This document shows positions 18,490 through 27,552 of a stretch of 64,000 nucleotides of DNA, piece by piece. The notes under the pieces were generated by a model, which was given only the letters and a program-made list of their open reading frames with translations, searched no databases and was not told the origin of the DNA. Each line of letters opens with the position of its first letter. Position 1 is the first letter of the stretch. The position numbers and the translations under genes were made by a program. The DNA is from Methylobacterium sp. UNC378MF. GTDB taxonomy: Bacteria; Pseudomonadota; Alphaproteobacteria; Rhizobiales; Beijerinckiaceae. The stretch is from NCBI RefSeq assembly GCF_900103195.1, contig NZ_FMWU01000023.1:33076-97075 (forward strand), given 5' to 3'.

Positions 18490-18597
18490 CCGCTGCTCCG
18501 CTGGCCGCCCGCTCGGGCCGGCGCCTACCGTGGCCGCCCTATAGCCTGCCGATCATGCCGTTATCGAGGCGGCTTTGCACTGCGCCGGCGCACGGGA

Positions 18598-19185
18598 TCA
18601 AGCCCAGCGCCAGCCGCCGGGCTCGAGGATCAGCACCTCGCCCTGGCGGATGCCGAGGCGGGGCGCGGCGTAGATGTCGAGATGGCCGAGGGCCACCAGG
18701 GCCGCCCGCGCGACGCCGCCATGGGCGACGACGACCGTGTCCCTGTCGAGGCCCGCGATCATCGGGCCGACGCGCTCGACCAGGGCGGCATAGCTCTCGC
18801 CACCCTGGCCGGGCGGCCGGTAATGCCAGCGATCCCGGTCGCGGCCGGCCGCCCCGGCCGGGTCGCGGCGGCGGATCTCAGCCCAGGTGGAGCCTTCCCA
18901 GCTGCCGAAGCCGATCTCCCGCAGCCGGGGATCGATGCGGTAGCCGTCCGGGTCCAGGCCGAGGGCGCCCCGCAGGATCTCCATGGTCCGCCGGGTGCGC
19001 TTGAGCGGGCTCGCGACGAAATCGGCCTCCGCCAGGGTCGGGCCGGCCGCGGCGGCGAGGCGCTCCGCGACGGCGGCCGCCTGTGTCTCGCCCTGGCTGT
19101 TGAGATCGGTGTCGCGGCTACCCTGAAGGCGTCCCTCGGCGTTCCAGGCTGTCTGGCCGTGCCGGATGAAGTAGATCGTACCCAA
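18598..19185 (-). CDS. histidine phosphatase family protein (phosphoglycerate mutase-like)
   Basis: A 195-residue protein with the RHG motif in TIYFIRHGQTAWNAEGRLQG, the second-half FVASPLKRTRRTMEIL, acid Glu in LREIGFGSWEG and the second His in TVVVAHGGVARA. It is a phosphatase more likely than a mutase; the substrate cannot be inferred. The only start consistent with the fold is TTG at 19185 (giving M-GTIYFIRHGQ). It is divergent from the PPK2 gene, with 96 bases between starts, and upstream of the Pls/PosA-type gene on the same strand. Confidence 0.88.
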   Translation of the reverse strand: MGTIYFIRHGQTAWNAEGRLQGSRDTDLNSQGETQAAAVAERLAAAAGPTLAEADFVASPLKRTRRTMEILRGALGLDPDGYRIDPRLREIGFGSWEGSTWAEIRRRDPAGAAGRDRDRWHYRPPGQGGESYAALVERVGPMIAGLDRDTVVVAHGGVARAALVALGHLDIYAAPRLGIRQGEVLILEPGGWRWA

Positions 19186-19281
19186 CCGTCTCAACCCCGT
19201 CCTGCGCAGGCATCCGGAACGGCCTGGATCGCCGGCCGTTCTCGCCGTCGGTCGGCTATATCCGGAACCAGGTCCTGCCCC

Positions 19282-20274
19282 ATGTCCAAGAAGCACGGCA
19301 AGCATCAACGCGGCCACAAACGCGGTGACGGCATGACAGGCGAGGCCGATCTGCATGGTCCCACGGTGGATCACCGCCCGTCCACGGCCCGCTGGGCCGA
19401 CAGCGTCGACACGCTGGCCCTGTCCGCCCCGTCGGCTCTGGGCCATCACAGGCCGGTCCCGATCCGCGCCGCGCCGGGCATCGTGACGGTGGCGCCGGGC
19501 GCCGCCTTCGACCTCGGAACGGTGGATCCCGACGACGACGGCGGCCTCGACAAGGACTGGGCGAAGGACGCCCTCGCCACGGAGCGCGAGCGCATCGTCG
19601 CGCTCCAGGAACGCCTCTACGCCGAGCGCGCCCGCAGCCTGCTTCTCGTCTTCCAGGCCATCGATACCGGCGGCAAGGACGGCACGATCCGCTCGGTCCT
19701 CAAGGGCGTGAACCCGCAGGGCTGCACGGTGGCCTCGTTCAAGGTGCCCTCGAGCGAGGAGCTCGATCACGACTTCCTGTGGCGCTACCATGCCCGGGTG
19801 CCGGGGCGCGGCCTGATCGGGGTCTTCAACCGCAGCCACTACGAGGACGTGCTCGTGGTGCGGGTGAAGGGCCTCGTGCCGGACGCGGTCTGGCAGAGCC
19901 GCTACGGCCGGATCAACGACTTCGAGCGCCTGCTCACGGAATCCGGCACGACGGTCGTCAAGTTCTTCCTGCACATCTCGAAGGCGGAGCAGAAGAAGCG
20001 CCTGGAGGCCCGGATCGCCGACCCGGAGAAGCACTGGAAATTCGATCCGGCCGATCTGGTCGAGCGGAAATCCTGGGATTCCTATCAGCAGGCCTTCGCG
20101 GACGCCCTCGGCCGCTGCTCGACGCCCCATGCGCCGTGGCTGGTGGTGCCGGCCAACCACAAGTGGTTCCGCAACTACGTGATCGCCCGGACCGTGGCGG
20201 ATACGCTCGAAGCCATGGACCCGCGATTCCCCGAGGCCGCCAAAGGCATCGCGGATCTGACGGTGCCCGACTGA
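19282..20274 (+). CDS. ppk2: polyphosphate kinase 2 family protein
   Basis: A 330-residue PPK2-fold kinase, which moves phosphate between polyphosphate and nucleotides. Walker A is in FQAIDTGGKDGTIRSVL (about residues 124-140), followed by GVNPQGCTVASFKVPSSEE, Walker B region GVFNRSHYEDVLVVRV, the lid RINDFERLL and FFLHISKAEQKKRLEAR. The pattern resembles class III PPK2 enzymes, which phosphorylate AMP and ADP, but class needs a tree. The first 90 residues are a Lys/His-rich, low-complexity extension before the fold. The RecF-like gene starts 17 bases after the stop, so the two are likely co-transcribed. Confidence 0.9.
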   Translation: MSKKHGKHQRGHKRGDGMTGEADLHGPTVDHRPSTARWADSVDTLALSAPSALGHHRPVPIRAAPGIVTVAPGAAFDLGTVDPDDDGGLDKDWAKDALATERERIVALQERLYAERARSLLLVFQAIDTGGKDGTIRSVLKGVNPQGCTVASFKVPSSEELDHDFLWRYHARVPGRGLIGVFNRSHYEDVLVVRVKGLVPDAVWQSRYGRINDFERLLTESGTTVVKFFLHISKAEQKKRLEARIADPEKHWKFDPADLVERKSWDSYQQAFADALGRCSTPHAPWLVVPANHKWFRNYVIARTVADTLEAMDPRFPEAAKGIADLTVPD

Positions 20275-20290
20275 GGCAGGGGAGCACGCG

Positions 20291-21445
20291 ATGCTGGTGG
20301 TTCGGGAGATCGCGGTCTCGGGCTACCGGTCGCTGCGGCGGATCAGCGTCCCGGTCGATCCGTTGTCGGTCTTCGTCGGGGGCAACGGCACGGGGAAGAC
20401 CAACCTCTACCGGTCGCTCGAATTGCTGCAGGCGGCGGCCCGGGGCACGCTCACGCGCGATCTGGCCGCGGAGGGCGGCATGGATTCGGCCCTCTGGGCC
20501 GGCCGCCGCCGGCAGGGCGAGACCGCCCGGATCTGCCTGTCGGCCACCCTGCGCCACGACGCCACCGCCCAGGACTTCGTCTACGCGGTGGAGATCGGGC
20601 TGGTGGAGCAAAGCGGGGGCAAGACCGTCGGGGCCGCCTTCCTGCTGGAGCCACAGATCAAGACCGAGCGCCTGACGGTCCGCACCCGAGGCCGCACGGC
20701 GGTGATCCTCGACCGCGACCGGCGCACCGGCTTCGTCCGCGACGATGCCGGCCGCAAGCGCTCCCTCGGCCACGACCTGCTGCCGACCGAGACCGCGCTG
20801 GGCAGCCTCCTCGACGCCACGGGGCATCCCGAGATCGCCCTCGTCCGCCTCGCCCTGGCGGGGTGGCGCTTCCACCATGATTTCCGGACGGATGCCGAGT
20901 CGCCCCTGCGCCGGCCCTGCCTCGCGGTGACGACGCCGACCCTCGCCTCCGACGGCTCGGACCTGGCCGCCGTCTTCGCCACCCTGGCGCATATCCGGCA
21001 GGACACCGCCGAGATCGACGACGCCGTCGACGGAGCCTTCCCGGGCGCCGGGCTCGTGATCCCGAGACCCAGCCGTCACGCCAGCTTCGGCCTGCGATTC
21101 CCCGACTTCCCGGCCCGGATCTTCGATCCGCCGGAATTGTCGGACGGCACCCTGCGCTACCTCGCCCTGGCCGGTGCCCTGCTCGGCTACCGGCTGCCGC
21201 CGTTCATCGCGTTAAACGAGCCCGAGACCAGCCTCCATCCCGATCTCATGGACCCGCTGGCGCGGCTGATCGCCCGGGCGGCGCAGCGCACGCAGGTCTG
21301 GCTCGTCACGCATTCGGAGCGGCTCGCGGCGCGAATCGCCGAGCACGGGAGCGTTCGGCCGCGGATCGTCATCAAGCGCGACGGCGAGACCTGGATCGAC
21401 GGGCTCAAGCGCTCGGGGGAATTCGCCGAGGCGGACGAGGATTGA
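20291..21445 (+). CDS. RecF/OLD-like AAA ATPase of unknown function
   Basis: A 384-residue ABC-type ATPase related to RecF/SMC-like AAA_21 proteins. Walker A is VFVGGNGTGKTNLYRSLE (residues 32-49), the signature-like motif is ELSDGTLRYLALAGALL, and Walker B FIALNEPETSLHPD is followed by the switch His in VWLVTHSERLA. No coiled-coil arm of SMC length and no TOPRIM or nuclease domain is present, unlike OLD nucleases. The gene follows ppk2 by 17 bases and converges on fabI. The cellular role is not known. Confidence 0.85.
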   Translation: MLVVREIAVSGYRSLRRISVPVDPLSVFVGGNGTGKTNLYRSLELLQAAARGTLTRDLAAEGGMDSALWAGRRRQGETARICLSATLRHDATAQDFVYAVEIGLVEQSGGKTVGAAFLLEPQIKTERLTVRTRGRTAVILDRDRRTGFVRDDAGRKRSLGHDLLPTETALGSLLDATGHPEIALVRLALAGWRFHHDFRTDAESPLRRPCLAVTTPTLASDGSDLAAVFATLAHIRQDTAEIDDAVDGAFPGAGLVIPRPSRHASFGLRFPDFPARIFDPPELSDGTLRYLALAGALLGYRLPPFIALNEPETSLHPDLMDPLARLIARAAQRTQVWLVTHSERLAARIAEHGSVRPRIVIKRDGETWIDGLKRSGEFAEADED

Positions 21446-21490
21446 GCCCGGCCCGCCCGGGTCGTTCGCGCAGCGACGCGGCGGCGCGAC

Positions 21491-22315
21491 TCAATCCTTG
21501 TCGAGGGTAAGGTCCGGCGCGTCGGGATTCTTCATGCCGACGACGTGGTAGCCGGCATCCACGTGGAGGATCTCGCCGGTCATGCCGGCCGCCATGTCGG
21601 AGACGAGGTAGGATGCGGTCTCACCGACCTCCCCGATGGTCACGGTCCGCCGCAGGGGCGCGTTGTACTCGTTCCACTTCAGGATGTAGCGGAAATCGCC
21701 GATCCCGGAGGCGGCGAGCGTCTTGATCGGGCCGGCCGAGATCGCATTGACCCGGATGTTCTTCGGGCCGAGATCGGCCGCGAGGTAGCGCACCGACGCC
21801 TCGAGCGCCGCCTTGGCCACGCCCATCACGTTGTAGTGCGGCATCCACTTCTCGGCGCCGTAATAGGTCAGCGTCACGAGGGAGCCACCCGGGCGCATGA
21901 TCTTCTCGGCGCGCTGGGCCACGGCGGTGAACGAGTAGCACGAGACGAGGAGCGACTTGGTGAAGTTGTCCTCGGAGGTCTCGATGTAGCGGCCGGTCAG
22001 CTCGTCCTTGTCGGAGAAGGCGACGCAGTGGACGACGAAGTCGATGCCCTCGGGGAAGACCCTCGCGGCCTCCGCGAAGACCGCGTCGATCGTCGCCGAC
22101 TCGGTGACGTCGCAATGCCCGATGACGTGGGCGTCGAGTTCCTTGGCCAGGGGCTCGACGCGCTTGCGCAGAGCGTCGCCCTGATAGGTGAAGGCCAGTT
22201 CCGCCCCGTGGGCGCGGGCACTGCGGGCGATGCCCCAGGCGATCGAGCGGTTGTTGGCGACCCCGAGGACGATGCCCCGCTTGCCCGCCAGAAGGCCCTG
22301 CCCGTGTTCCGCCAT
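21491..22315 (-). CDS. fabI: enoyl-[acyl-carrier-protein] reductase (NADH)
   Basis: A 274-residue FabI, which reduces the trans-2-enoyl-ACP in the last step of each fatty-acid elongation cycle. The N-terminus has GKRGIVLGVANNRSIAWGIA, the FabI variant of the nucleotide loop; the catalytic Tyr-x6-Lys pair is in TLTYYGAEKWMPHYNVMGVAKAAL; DIGDFRYILKWN and the ending AGYHVVGM are characteristic. The start at 22315 (MAEHGQGLLAGKRG) fits the usual length. FabI is the target of triclosan-type inhibitors. A DnaJ-type gene lies 130 bases upstream on the same strand. Confidence 0.96.
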   Translation of the reverse strand: MAEHGQGLLAGKRGIVLGVANNRSIAWGIARSARAHGAELAFTYQGDALRKRVEPLAKELDAHVIGHCDVTESATIDAVFAEAARVFPEGIDFVVHCVAFSDKDELTGRYIETSEDNFTKSLLVSCYSFTAVAQRAEKIMRPGGSLVTLTYYGAEKWMPHYNVMGVAKAALEASVRYLAADLGPKNIRVNAISAGPIKTLAASGIGDFRYILKWNEYNAPLRRTVTIGEVGETASYLVSDMAAGMTGEILHVDAGYHVVGMKNPDAPDLTLDKD

Positions 22316-22445
22316 GATCGATCCCGAAGCCGCGCGACCCCTCTCGGGGCCGGGGGGCCTCCTTAGCGGAGGCAGCCCGGCGACGGAAGTCCGGGGCGCC
22401 ACCGAGCGCCGTCGAGGCGGCGCCGGCGGCGTGGTCGGAGGCGCG

Positions 22446-23384
22446 TCAGGCCGCCTTCGTGGCCCGTCGGCCCTGCGCGAAGTCCGTCAGGGCCGCATCC
22501 TCGCCCTCCGGCAGGACGATCGCCGTGGTGGCGAACAGGTCGCCGCGGGTGCCGTCCTTCTTCGGCAGGCCCTTGCCGCGCAGGCGGAAGGTGCGGCCGG
22601 AACTCGTCATCGCCGGGATCTTCATCTCGACGGCGCCGGTGAGGGTCGGCACGCGGATCGTGCCGCCGAGCACGGCATCCTCGAGGGGAACGTCGACGGT
22701 GGTGCGCAGATCGGCACCCTCGACGGTGAAGCGCGGATGCGGCCGGATCCGGATCGTGAGGAGGGCATCGCCCGGCTCACCCCGCATGCCGCCGCTCTGG
22801 CCGAGGCCGCGCAACCGGATGGTCTGGCCGTCGATCACGCCGCGGGGAATCACCACGTCGACCTCCCGGCCGGTGGGCAAAGCGAGGCGCAGCTTCTCCT
22901 CGCTGGCGACCTGCTCCAGGGTCACCGCCAGTTCCGCGGCGACGTCGTCGCCCTTGGCCGCCTGGCGCTGGCCGCCCGGGCCGGCCCCGCCAGCGCGGAA
23001 GGCCTCGCCGAAGATGTGCGAGAAGATGTCCTCGCCCATACCTCCGCCCATACCGCCGCCCATGCTGCCGCCGCGTTGGGCGCGGGCCATGTTCTCGAAG
23101 TCGAAATTGCCACCGCGTCCGCCGCCGAAGCCGCCGAACCCTTCGAAACCGGTCGCGCGCGGCTTGCCCTCGGCGTCGATCTCGCCGCGGTCGAACTGCT
23201 TGCGCTTCTCGGCGTCGCCCAGGATTTCGTAGGCCGAATTCGCCTCGGCGAAACGGTCCTTGGCCTTCACGTCGTTCTTGTTGCGGTCGGGGTGGAAGTC
23301 CTTGGCGAGCTTGCGATAGGCCTTCTTGATCTCGGCCTCGCTCGCCCCCTTGGCCACGCCCAGCACGTCGTAGGGATTGCGCAT
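22446..23384 (-). CDS. DnaJ C-terminal-domain co-chaperone (CbpA type)
   Basis: A 312-residue J-domain protein. The N-terminal J domain (PYDVLGVAKGASEAEIKKAY, then HPD in FHPDRNKND) should stimulate a DnaK ATPase. A Gly/Phe/Met-rich linker (GFGGFGGGRGG, then GGSMGGGMGGGMGED) leads to two beta-sandwich substrate-binding domains (GREVDVVIPRGVIDGQTIRL, then GDLFATTAIVLP). The four-repeat zinc finger of DnaJ is missing, which makes it a CbpA-like type II J protein. The ATG at 23384 starts directly at the J domain. Confidence 0.93.
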   Translation of the reverse strand: MRNPYDVLGVAKGASEAEIKKAYRKLAKDFHPDRNKNDVKAKDRFAEANSAYEILGDAEKRKQFDRGEIDAEGKPRATGFEGFGGFGGGRGGNFDFENMARAQRGGSMGGGMGGGMGEDIFSHIFGEAFRAGGAGPGGQRQAAKGDDVAAELAVTLEQVASEEKLRLALPTGREVDVVIPRGVIDGQTIRLRGLGQSGGMRGEPGDALLTIRIRPHPRFTVEGADLRTTVDVPLEDAVLGGTIRVPTLTGAVEMKIPAMTSSGRTFRLRGKGLPKKDGTRGDLFATTAIVLPEGEDAALTDFAQGRRATKAA

Positions 23385-23624
23385 GGATCTCTTGGCTGTG
23401 CGGTTGGCTCTGCGATGTCGCGTCGCCACCGGGATGTGGGATGGATGTTGCATCCCTGCAACGGTCCTGGCGGCGAAAGTCTGCGGGTTCGCGCCGAACG
23501 TCAAGCCGCCACCCTCGCCGCGGATGCAGGCGGGCCCTATCGTCGGACGCGGCGCGCAATGGCGCCTCCGGTGCGCTCGGGCCCGGGGCCGAGTTCACTG
23601 GAATCACCCGAGGCCGGAGAGCCG

Positions 23625-24008
23625 ATGCACTACGCCTGCGACCACCTCCACCTGCGCAGCCGCGACGCCGTCTCGGCTGCATCCTTCTACGTCGAGACCT
23701 TCGGAGCGCGGGAGGTGAAGCGCGTCGGCGCGGATCCGGTTCAGCGTGTCGTGCTCGACCTCGGCGGTCTCGCCGTCTTCATCGAGCAGGCCCCGGCGGA
23801 GACCGCGCCCGCATCCGCCACGCCCTGCCTCGGGATCGAACATGTCGGGCTGCGCGTCGCCGATATCGAGGCCGCGATGCACGATCTCACCGCCCGGGGC
23901 GTGACGGTGCGGACCGGCATCACCGAGCGCGGTCCCGGCCTGCGAATCGCCTTCGTGGAGGGCCCCGACGGCGCGCTGATCGAGATCCTGGAGCGGAAGT
24001 CGGTCTGA
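23625..24008 (+). CDS. VOC (glyoxalase/bleomycin-resistance fold) protein
   Basis: A 127-residue single VOC domain made of two beta-alpha-beta-beta-beta units: DHLHLRSRDAVSAASFYVETFG and, in the second half, IEHVGLRVADIEAAMHDL. Possible metal ligands are His in DHLHL, Glu in VFIEQ, His in IEHVG and Glu in ALIEIL, an arrangement like glyoxalase I, but many VOC proteins have other roles. The start at 23625 has GGAGAG nearby. The stop overlaps the start of a 54-residue reading frame (TGATG). Confidence 0.85.
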   Translation: MHYACDHLHLRSRDAVSAASFYVETFGAREVKRVGADPVQRVVLDLGGLAVFIEQAPAETAPASATPCLGIEHVGLRVADIEAAMHDLTARGVTVRTGITERGPGLRIAFVEGPDGALIEILERKSV

Positions 24009-24172
24009 TGCCGCCGAGGGCCGGCCGCCGCGCCTCCCCGGCTGCGGCGCAGATACTGCGGCTGGTCGCCTCCGACGAGGCGGCAGCGCGTCCGGTCACG
24101 GATGCGGCCGGCGGCACGGCCGCGCTTTCCGGCCGGGTCGAGCGGGTGCTCGCGGCGATGCGGACCGCCTAG
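24008..24172 (+). CDS. small hypothetical protein overlapping the VOC gene
   Basis: A 54-residue frame whose ATG overlaps the stop of the VOC gene as TGATG, a pattern typical of translational coupling. It is rich in Ala and Arg, has no membrane segment and no recognised domain. In GC-rich DNA short frames of this kind can be spurious; the coupling is the only positive sign. Confidence 0.35.
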   Translation: MPPRAGRRASPAAAQILRLVASDEAAARPVTDAAGGTAALSGRVERVLAAMRTA

Positions 24173-24327
24173 CCCGACCTGACCGCCGATCCAGGCAGCC
24201 CGGGGCCCACCTCCGCGTCGCCGGCCGACAGGATGCAGGCGCAGACCGGCATCCCGTACATCCTGCTCGACAGGAGCTCCGCGAAGGCGCCGGAGGCCGA
24301 CCGGCAATGCGGCGCCGCGCCGGGCCG

Positions 24328-25107
24328 TCAGGCCGAGGCGGATGTCCCGACAGCCTCGACCGGCTGGATCCGGGCATGCCGATGGGCGCCGTAGACCGCG
24401 CCAAGCACCGCCTCGCAATGGAGCTGGACGCGGGCATGGCACTCGCAGGCGGCGGCCGAGACGGCGCGGCGGTCGAGGATGGTGATGCGCCCCCGGCCCA
24501 CCCGGATGAGCCCCTGCTCCTGCAGCACCCGCAGGATCCGGGTGAGGTAGGTACGCTGGACGCCGAGCATCGAGGCCAGGACCTCGTGGGTGATCGGAAG
24601 GGTATCGACGCCCGTCCGATCCTGCAGCGACAACAGCCAGCGGAGGCAGCGCTGCTCGATCGGATGCAGGGCGTTGCAGGCCCCGATCTGGATCAGCTGG
24701 GCCAGGAAACAATCGGCGTAGCGCGCGAAGAGGTCGCGCAGGGTGTCCGACTGGCCTTCGGCCTGCCGCAGGCGCTCGGCTTCGAGGCGCAGGACCGGTC
24801 CGCCGACCTGCACGAGCCCGCTGACCGCCGGCGGCAACCGACCCTGGCCGATAAAGCCGCCGACCGCCCCGTCATGGCCGACGCTCGCGGTCTCAGCCAT
24901 CCGGCCGTCCCGTGTGGCGACCACCAGCGCCACGACGGCCTGCTCGCGGGGGAAGAGCACGTAGCTCGCCGCGGAGCCCGCAACGAGCACCGTGTCTCCC
25001 TTGACGAAGGTCAGCGGCTCCAGATGGGGCGCGATCAGCGCATGATCCGAATCCGACAGCGCGTCGAGGAGCAGATTGCCGGTGGAGGCGGCAGTTTCGA
25101 TCGGCAT
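24328..25107 (-). CDS. Crp/Fnr family transcriptional regulator
   Basis: A 259-residue regulator. The N-terminal cyclic-nucleotide-binding-like barrel spans roughly residues 15-135 (FVKGDTVLVAGSAASYVLFP), then the dimer helix and a winged helix-turn-helix with LPITHEVLASMLGVQRTYLTRIL and GLIRVGRGRITILD. There is no N-terminal Cys cluster of the FNR type and no clear cAMP pocket, so the signal is unknown. The C-terminal 40 residues after the wing include two Cys (AACECHARVQ). It resembles the many orphan Crp-type regulators of Methylobacterium and Bradyrhizobium. Confidence 0.9.
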   Translation of the reverse strand: MPIETAASTGNLLLDALSDSDHALIAPHLEPLTFVKGDTVLVAGSAASYVLFPREQAVVALVVATRDGRMAETASVGHDGAVGGFIGQGRLPPAVSGLVQVGGPVLRLEAERLRQAEGQSDTLRDLFARYADCFLAQLIQIGACNALHPIEQRCLRWLLSLQDRTGVDTLPITHEVLASMLGVQRTYLTRILRVLQEQGLIRVGRGRITILDRRAVSAAACECHARVQLHCEAVLGAVYGAHRHARIQPVEAVGTSASA

Positions 25108-25242
25108 TGGGGGCGGAGAGGTGCGGGAGGAGAGTTTCCCGTCAGGATCCTCTCGAGGCTCACCCGCCGAAGAGCGGGCCCCTCTGCCATACCGCGCGCT
25201 CTGCGCCCCTGAACTAACCTAGGTTTCGCTGAACCCGTTCAT

Positions 25243-26127
25243 CTACTTGTCCGTGCAGAGACCCTGTTCCGAAAGCCGCTTGTGTTCGCGCGGATCGCAG
25301 TCGGTCGTCAGGAACGAGGCCCAGTCCGACGGGGTCCCGTAGAAGGCGTTGCGGTCGACGTCACCGCGCACGCCCGGAACCCGGCCCGTGGAGGTGAACT
25401 GCCACAGCATCCACTTGCGGTTGACGAAGCGCTGCTCCGGCTCGGCCGCGGTGGAGCGCAGCCAGTGCGGGTAATCGGGGAGTTCGCCCTCCAGCACGTC
25501 CTTGTGGAAGGTGATGTCGGTGTAGATGATCGGGCGCTTGCCGGTGTAGCGCTCCATCTCCTCCAGCATCTCGGTGACCATCGCCAGGGCCTGGGCCTTG
25601 GGCAGCTTCTTCGGGCAGGTCTGCGAGTGGCCGTTCCACTCGACGTCGAGGACCGGCGGGAGGGCGCTGGGATCGTTCGGGACGTTCTTCTTGAACCAGT
25701 CCATCTGCTCCCGGGCGGAGCGGCACCAGAACACGAAATGGTAGGCCCCGCGCGGAACGCCGGCCCGCGCCGCGCCGTCCCAGTTGGTCCGGAAGCGCTC
25801 GTCGACGTGGTCGCCGCCCTCGGTGGCCTTGATGAAGGCGAACTGGGTGCCGGCGGCCCGGACCGAGGCCCAGTCGACATTGCCCTGCCACTTCGAGATG
25901 TCGATGCCCTGGATCGGGTGGAGCTTGGCCTTGGCCACCCCCGGATGCGGCTTGGCGTCGCCCTTCGTGGGATAGAAGTCGTTGTTCGACGCGCAGGCCG
26001 CGAGTCCGGCCAGGATCGCGGCGGCGGCGAACCGCCCGGCGAGGCGCCGGGCCGGCTTCAGGCGACTGGTCAGGCCCCGAACGAGGTCTTCGATCGGCGA
26101 ACGCGAAAGCGTGTAGATCCGCGACAT
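25243..26127 (-). CDS. GH25 family lysozyme, predicted lipoprotein
   Basis: A 294-residue glycoside hydrolase family 25 protein, which should cut peptidoglycan glycan strands. The N-terminus has a hydrophobic stretch ending in a lipobox-like AGLAAC (AAAILAGLAACASNND), so lipid anchoring in the envelope is likely. The catalytic fold begins at GIDISKWQGNVDWASVRAAG; FAFIKATEGG, GAYHFVF and the acidic pair in VLDVEWNG are the expected active-site segments. It could serve cell-wall remodelling. It is divergent from the DUF488 gene. Confidence 0.92.
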   Translation of the reverse strand: MSRIYTLSRSPIEDLVRGLTSRLKPARRLAGRFAAAAILAGLAACASNNDFYPTKGDAKPHPGVAKAKLHPIQGIDISKWQGNVDWASVRAAGTQFAFIKATEGGDHVDERFRTNWDGAARAGVPRGAYHFVFWCRSAREQMDWFKKNVPNDPSALPPVLDVEWNGHSQTCPKKLPKAQALAMVTEMLEEMERYTGKRPIIYTDITFHKDVLEGELPDYPHWLRSTAAEPEQRFVNRKWMLWQFTSTGRVPGVRGDVDRNAFYGTPSDWASFLTTDCDPREHKRLSEQGLCTDK

Positions 26128-26329
26128 CAGTGTTTAGCCCGCCACCGAAGATGCGCCACAGACAGGCGTATTCGATGGCCCCGGCGCGGTTAACGGAGCT
26201 TTGCGATCATTGCGGCGGAATTCCGGGACGCGTTGCATCCCCGCGACATACGGCGCCCATCCCCGGCTGGTTCACAGGCCGGCATCCGGCTAAGTCGCGG
26301 TCCCGCAACGCGAGTCCGGACGGGCCACC

Positions 26330-26773
26330 GTGAGTAAGCAACTCTTTACCATAGGCTACGAAGGCCTCGATTCGGAGCGCCTGGTCGGTGTCCTGCGCGC
26401 GGCCGGGGTCGCGGTGCTGGCCGATGTCCGGGCGGTGGCGAATTCGCGCAAGCGCGGCTTCTCGAAGGGCGCGCTCGGAACGTCCCTGCGCGAGGCCGGC
26501 CTCGGCTACGCGCATCTGCGCAGCCTCGGGACGCCGAAATCCGGCCGGCAGGCGGCCCGGGCCGGGGACGCGGCGCTGATGCGGCGGATCTACTGCGAGG
26601 AGGTGCTGGACACCGCCGCCGGGATCGCGGCGCTCGACGACCTCGCGGCGCTGGCCGGGTCGGCGCCGATCTGCCTGCTCTGCTTCGAGCGGGATCCCGC
26701 CGGCTGCCACCGGCGCGTGCTGGCCGAACGCCTCGCGCCGCGGGGCTTCGTGGTCAGCGATCTCTACGGTTGA
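26330..26773 (+). CDS. DUF488 family protein
   Basis: A 147-residue DUF488 protein: LFTIGYEGLDSERLVGVLRAAG, LADVRAVANSRKRGFSKGAL, YAHLRSLG and LLCFERDPAGCHRRVLAERL. The GY-E, DVR, SR.GF and CFE...CHR motifs are conserved in the family, whose function is not established. Translation starts at a GTG (26330); the frame does not extend upstream with homology. Not clearly linked to its neighbours. Confidence 0.9.
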   Translation: MSKQLFTIGYEGLDSERLVGVLRAAGVAVLADVRAVANSRKRGFSKGALGTSLREAGLGYAHLRSLGTPKSGRQAARAGDAALMRRIYCEEVLDTAAGIAALDDLAALAGSAPICLLCFERDPAGCHRRVLAERLAPRGFVVSDLYG

Positions 26774-26780
26774 ACGGGCT

Positions 26781-27155
26781 TCAGCGGCCCGACAGGGACG
26801 GCGCGCGCATGCCGAGCGCGCCCGCGAGGCGCCGGACCGGGCCGAACGCGGCGGTCAGCCCCAGCGGGGCGGTCTTGCGCGGCGCGCGCGGCCGGCGGCG
26901 ATCGGCATCCGGGACCGGCTCGACGGGCAGGTACAGCGCGTCGAAGAAGGACATCTCCAGGAGCGTGGCGCCGTCATCGTCGGTGATCACCATGGCCGCC
27001 TCCATGAGCCGCGGATCGCCGCCGTGCTGGCGCATCAGGCCCTGCACGATCGTGCGCGCTGTGGCGCGGGCGGCCTCGACGTCCTCGACCCACTGGGCCG
27101 CCGAGGCCGGGAGCGAGGCGTTGCCGAGGCGGATGGTGAAATGGGCGCGGACCAT
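26781..27155 (-). CDS. DUF6894-like small protein
   Basis: A 124-residue protein whose first 85 residues resemble the DUF6894 proteins common in Methylobacterium and Bradyrhizobium: a small alpha/beta domain with ASAAQWVEDVEAARATARTI, then VITDDDGATLLEMSFFDAL. The last 40 residues are basic (DADRRRPRAPRK) and probably disordered. AGGAG lies just upstream of the ATG. The function is unknown. Confidence 0.7.
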   Translation of the reverse strand: MVRAHFTIRLGNASLPASAAQWVEDVEAARATARTIVQGLMRQHGGDPRLMEAAMVITDDDGATLLEMSFFDALYLPVEPVPDADRRRPRAPRKTAPLGLTAAFGPVRRLAGALGMRAPSLSGR

Positions 27156-27202
27156 GGAGCGCTCCTGGGAGGGAACCGGCGGGGCGCCGCCGGAGACGGG
27201 TG

Positions 27203-27439
27203 TCAGGCGGCCTGGGCGTCGTCGACGGGTTCGTCGCGGGATTCGGCGCCGGGCTCGGACCTCTCGGCCGCGGATTTCGGATCGAAGGCGTCCGCGAGCA
27301 GGCCGAGGCGCCGCGCCATGTCGCGCACCTCGTTGAGCGCGATCGACTTCTGGCCTTCCTTCACCGCCCGGGTGATGTCGCTGACCTGCGTGGTGGCGAT
27401 CCGCTTCAGTTCGTCGGCGAGCTGCTGGCTGGTCATCAT
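27203..27439 (-). CDS. small hypothetical protein
   Basis: A 78-residue acidic-tailed protein (ADELKRIATTQVSDITRAVK, then IALNEVRDMARRLGLLADAF). The first 55 residues look helical; the rest is rich in Asp, Glu and Ala. No domain is recognised. It starts 113 bases downstream of the amide-locus regulator's stop on the other side and is on the same strand as the DUF6894-like gene, 47 bases upstream of it. Confidence 0.55.
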   Translation of the reverse strand: MMTSQQLADELKRIATTQVSDITRAVKEGQKSIALNEVRDMARRLGLLADAFDPKSAAERSEPGAESRDEPVDDAQAA

Positions 27440-27552
27440 CGCATCCGGACCCGGATTGTCGGTCTGAGCCGGGACCGTGGGGCGCCGGCGCTTACCAAGG
27501 CGTTTCGCCCGGCCGCGGCGCCTGTGGACAAGATGGGGATCTTCGGCCCGGC

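Noticed and set aside
16483..19281. A very long plus-strand open frame running into ppk2
   Set aside because: It overlaps the Pls/PosA-type gene and the histidine phosphatase on the other strand and has the low-complexity Arg/Gly/Asp composition of antisense frames in GC-rich DNA. Only the part from 19282 has homology.
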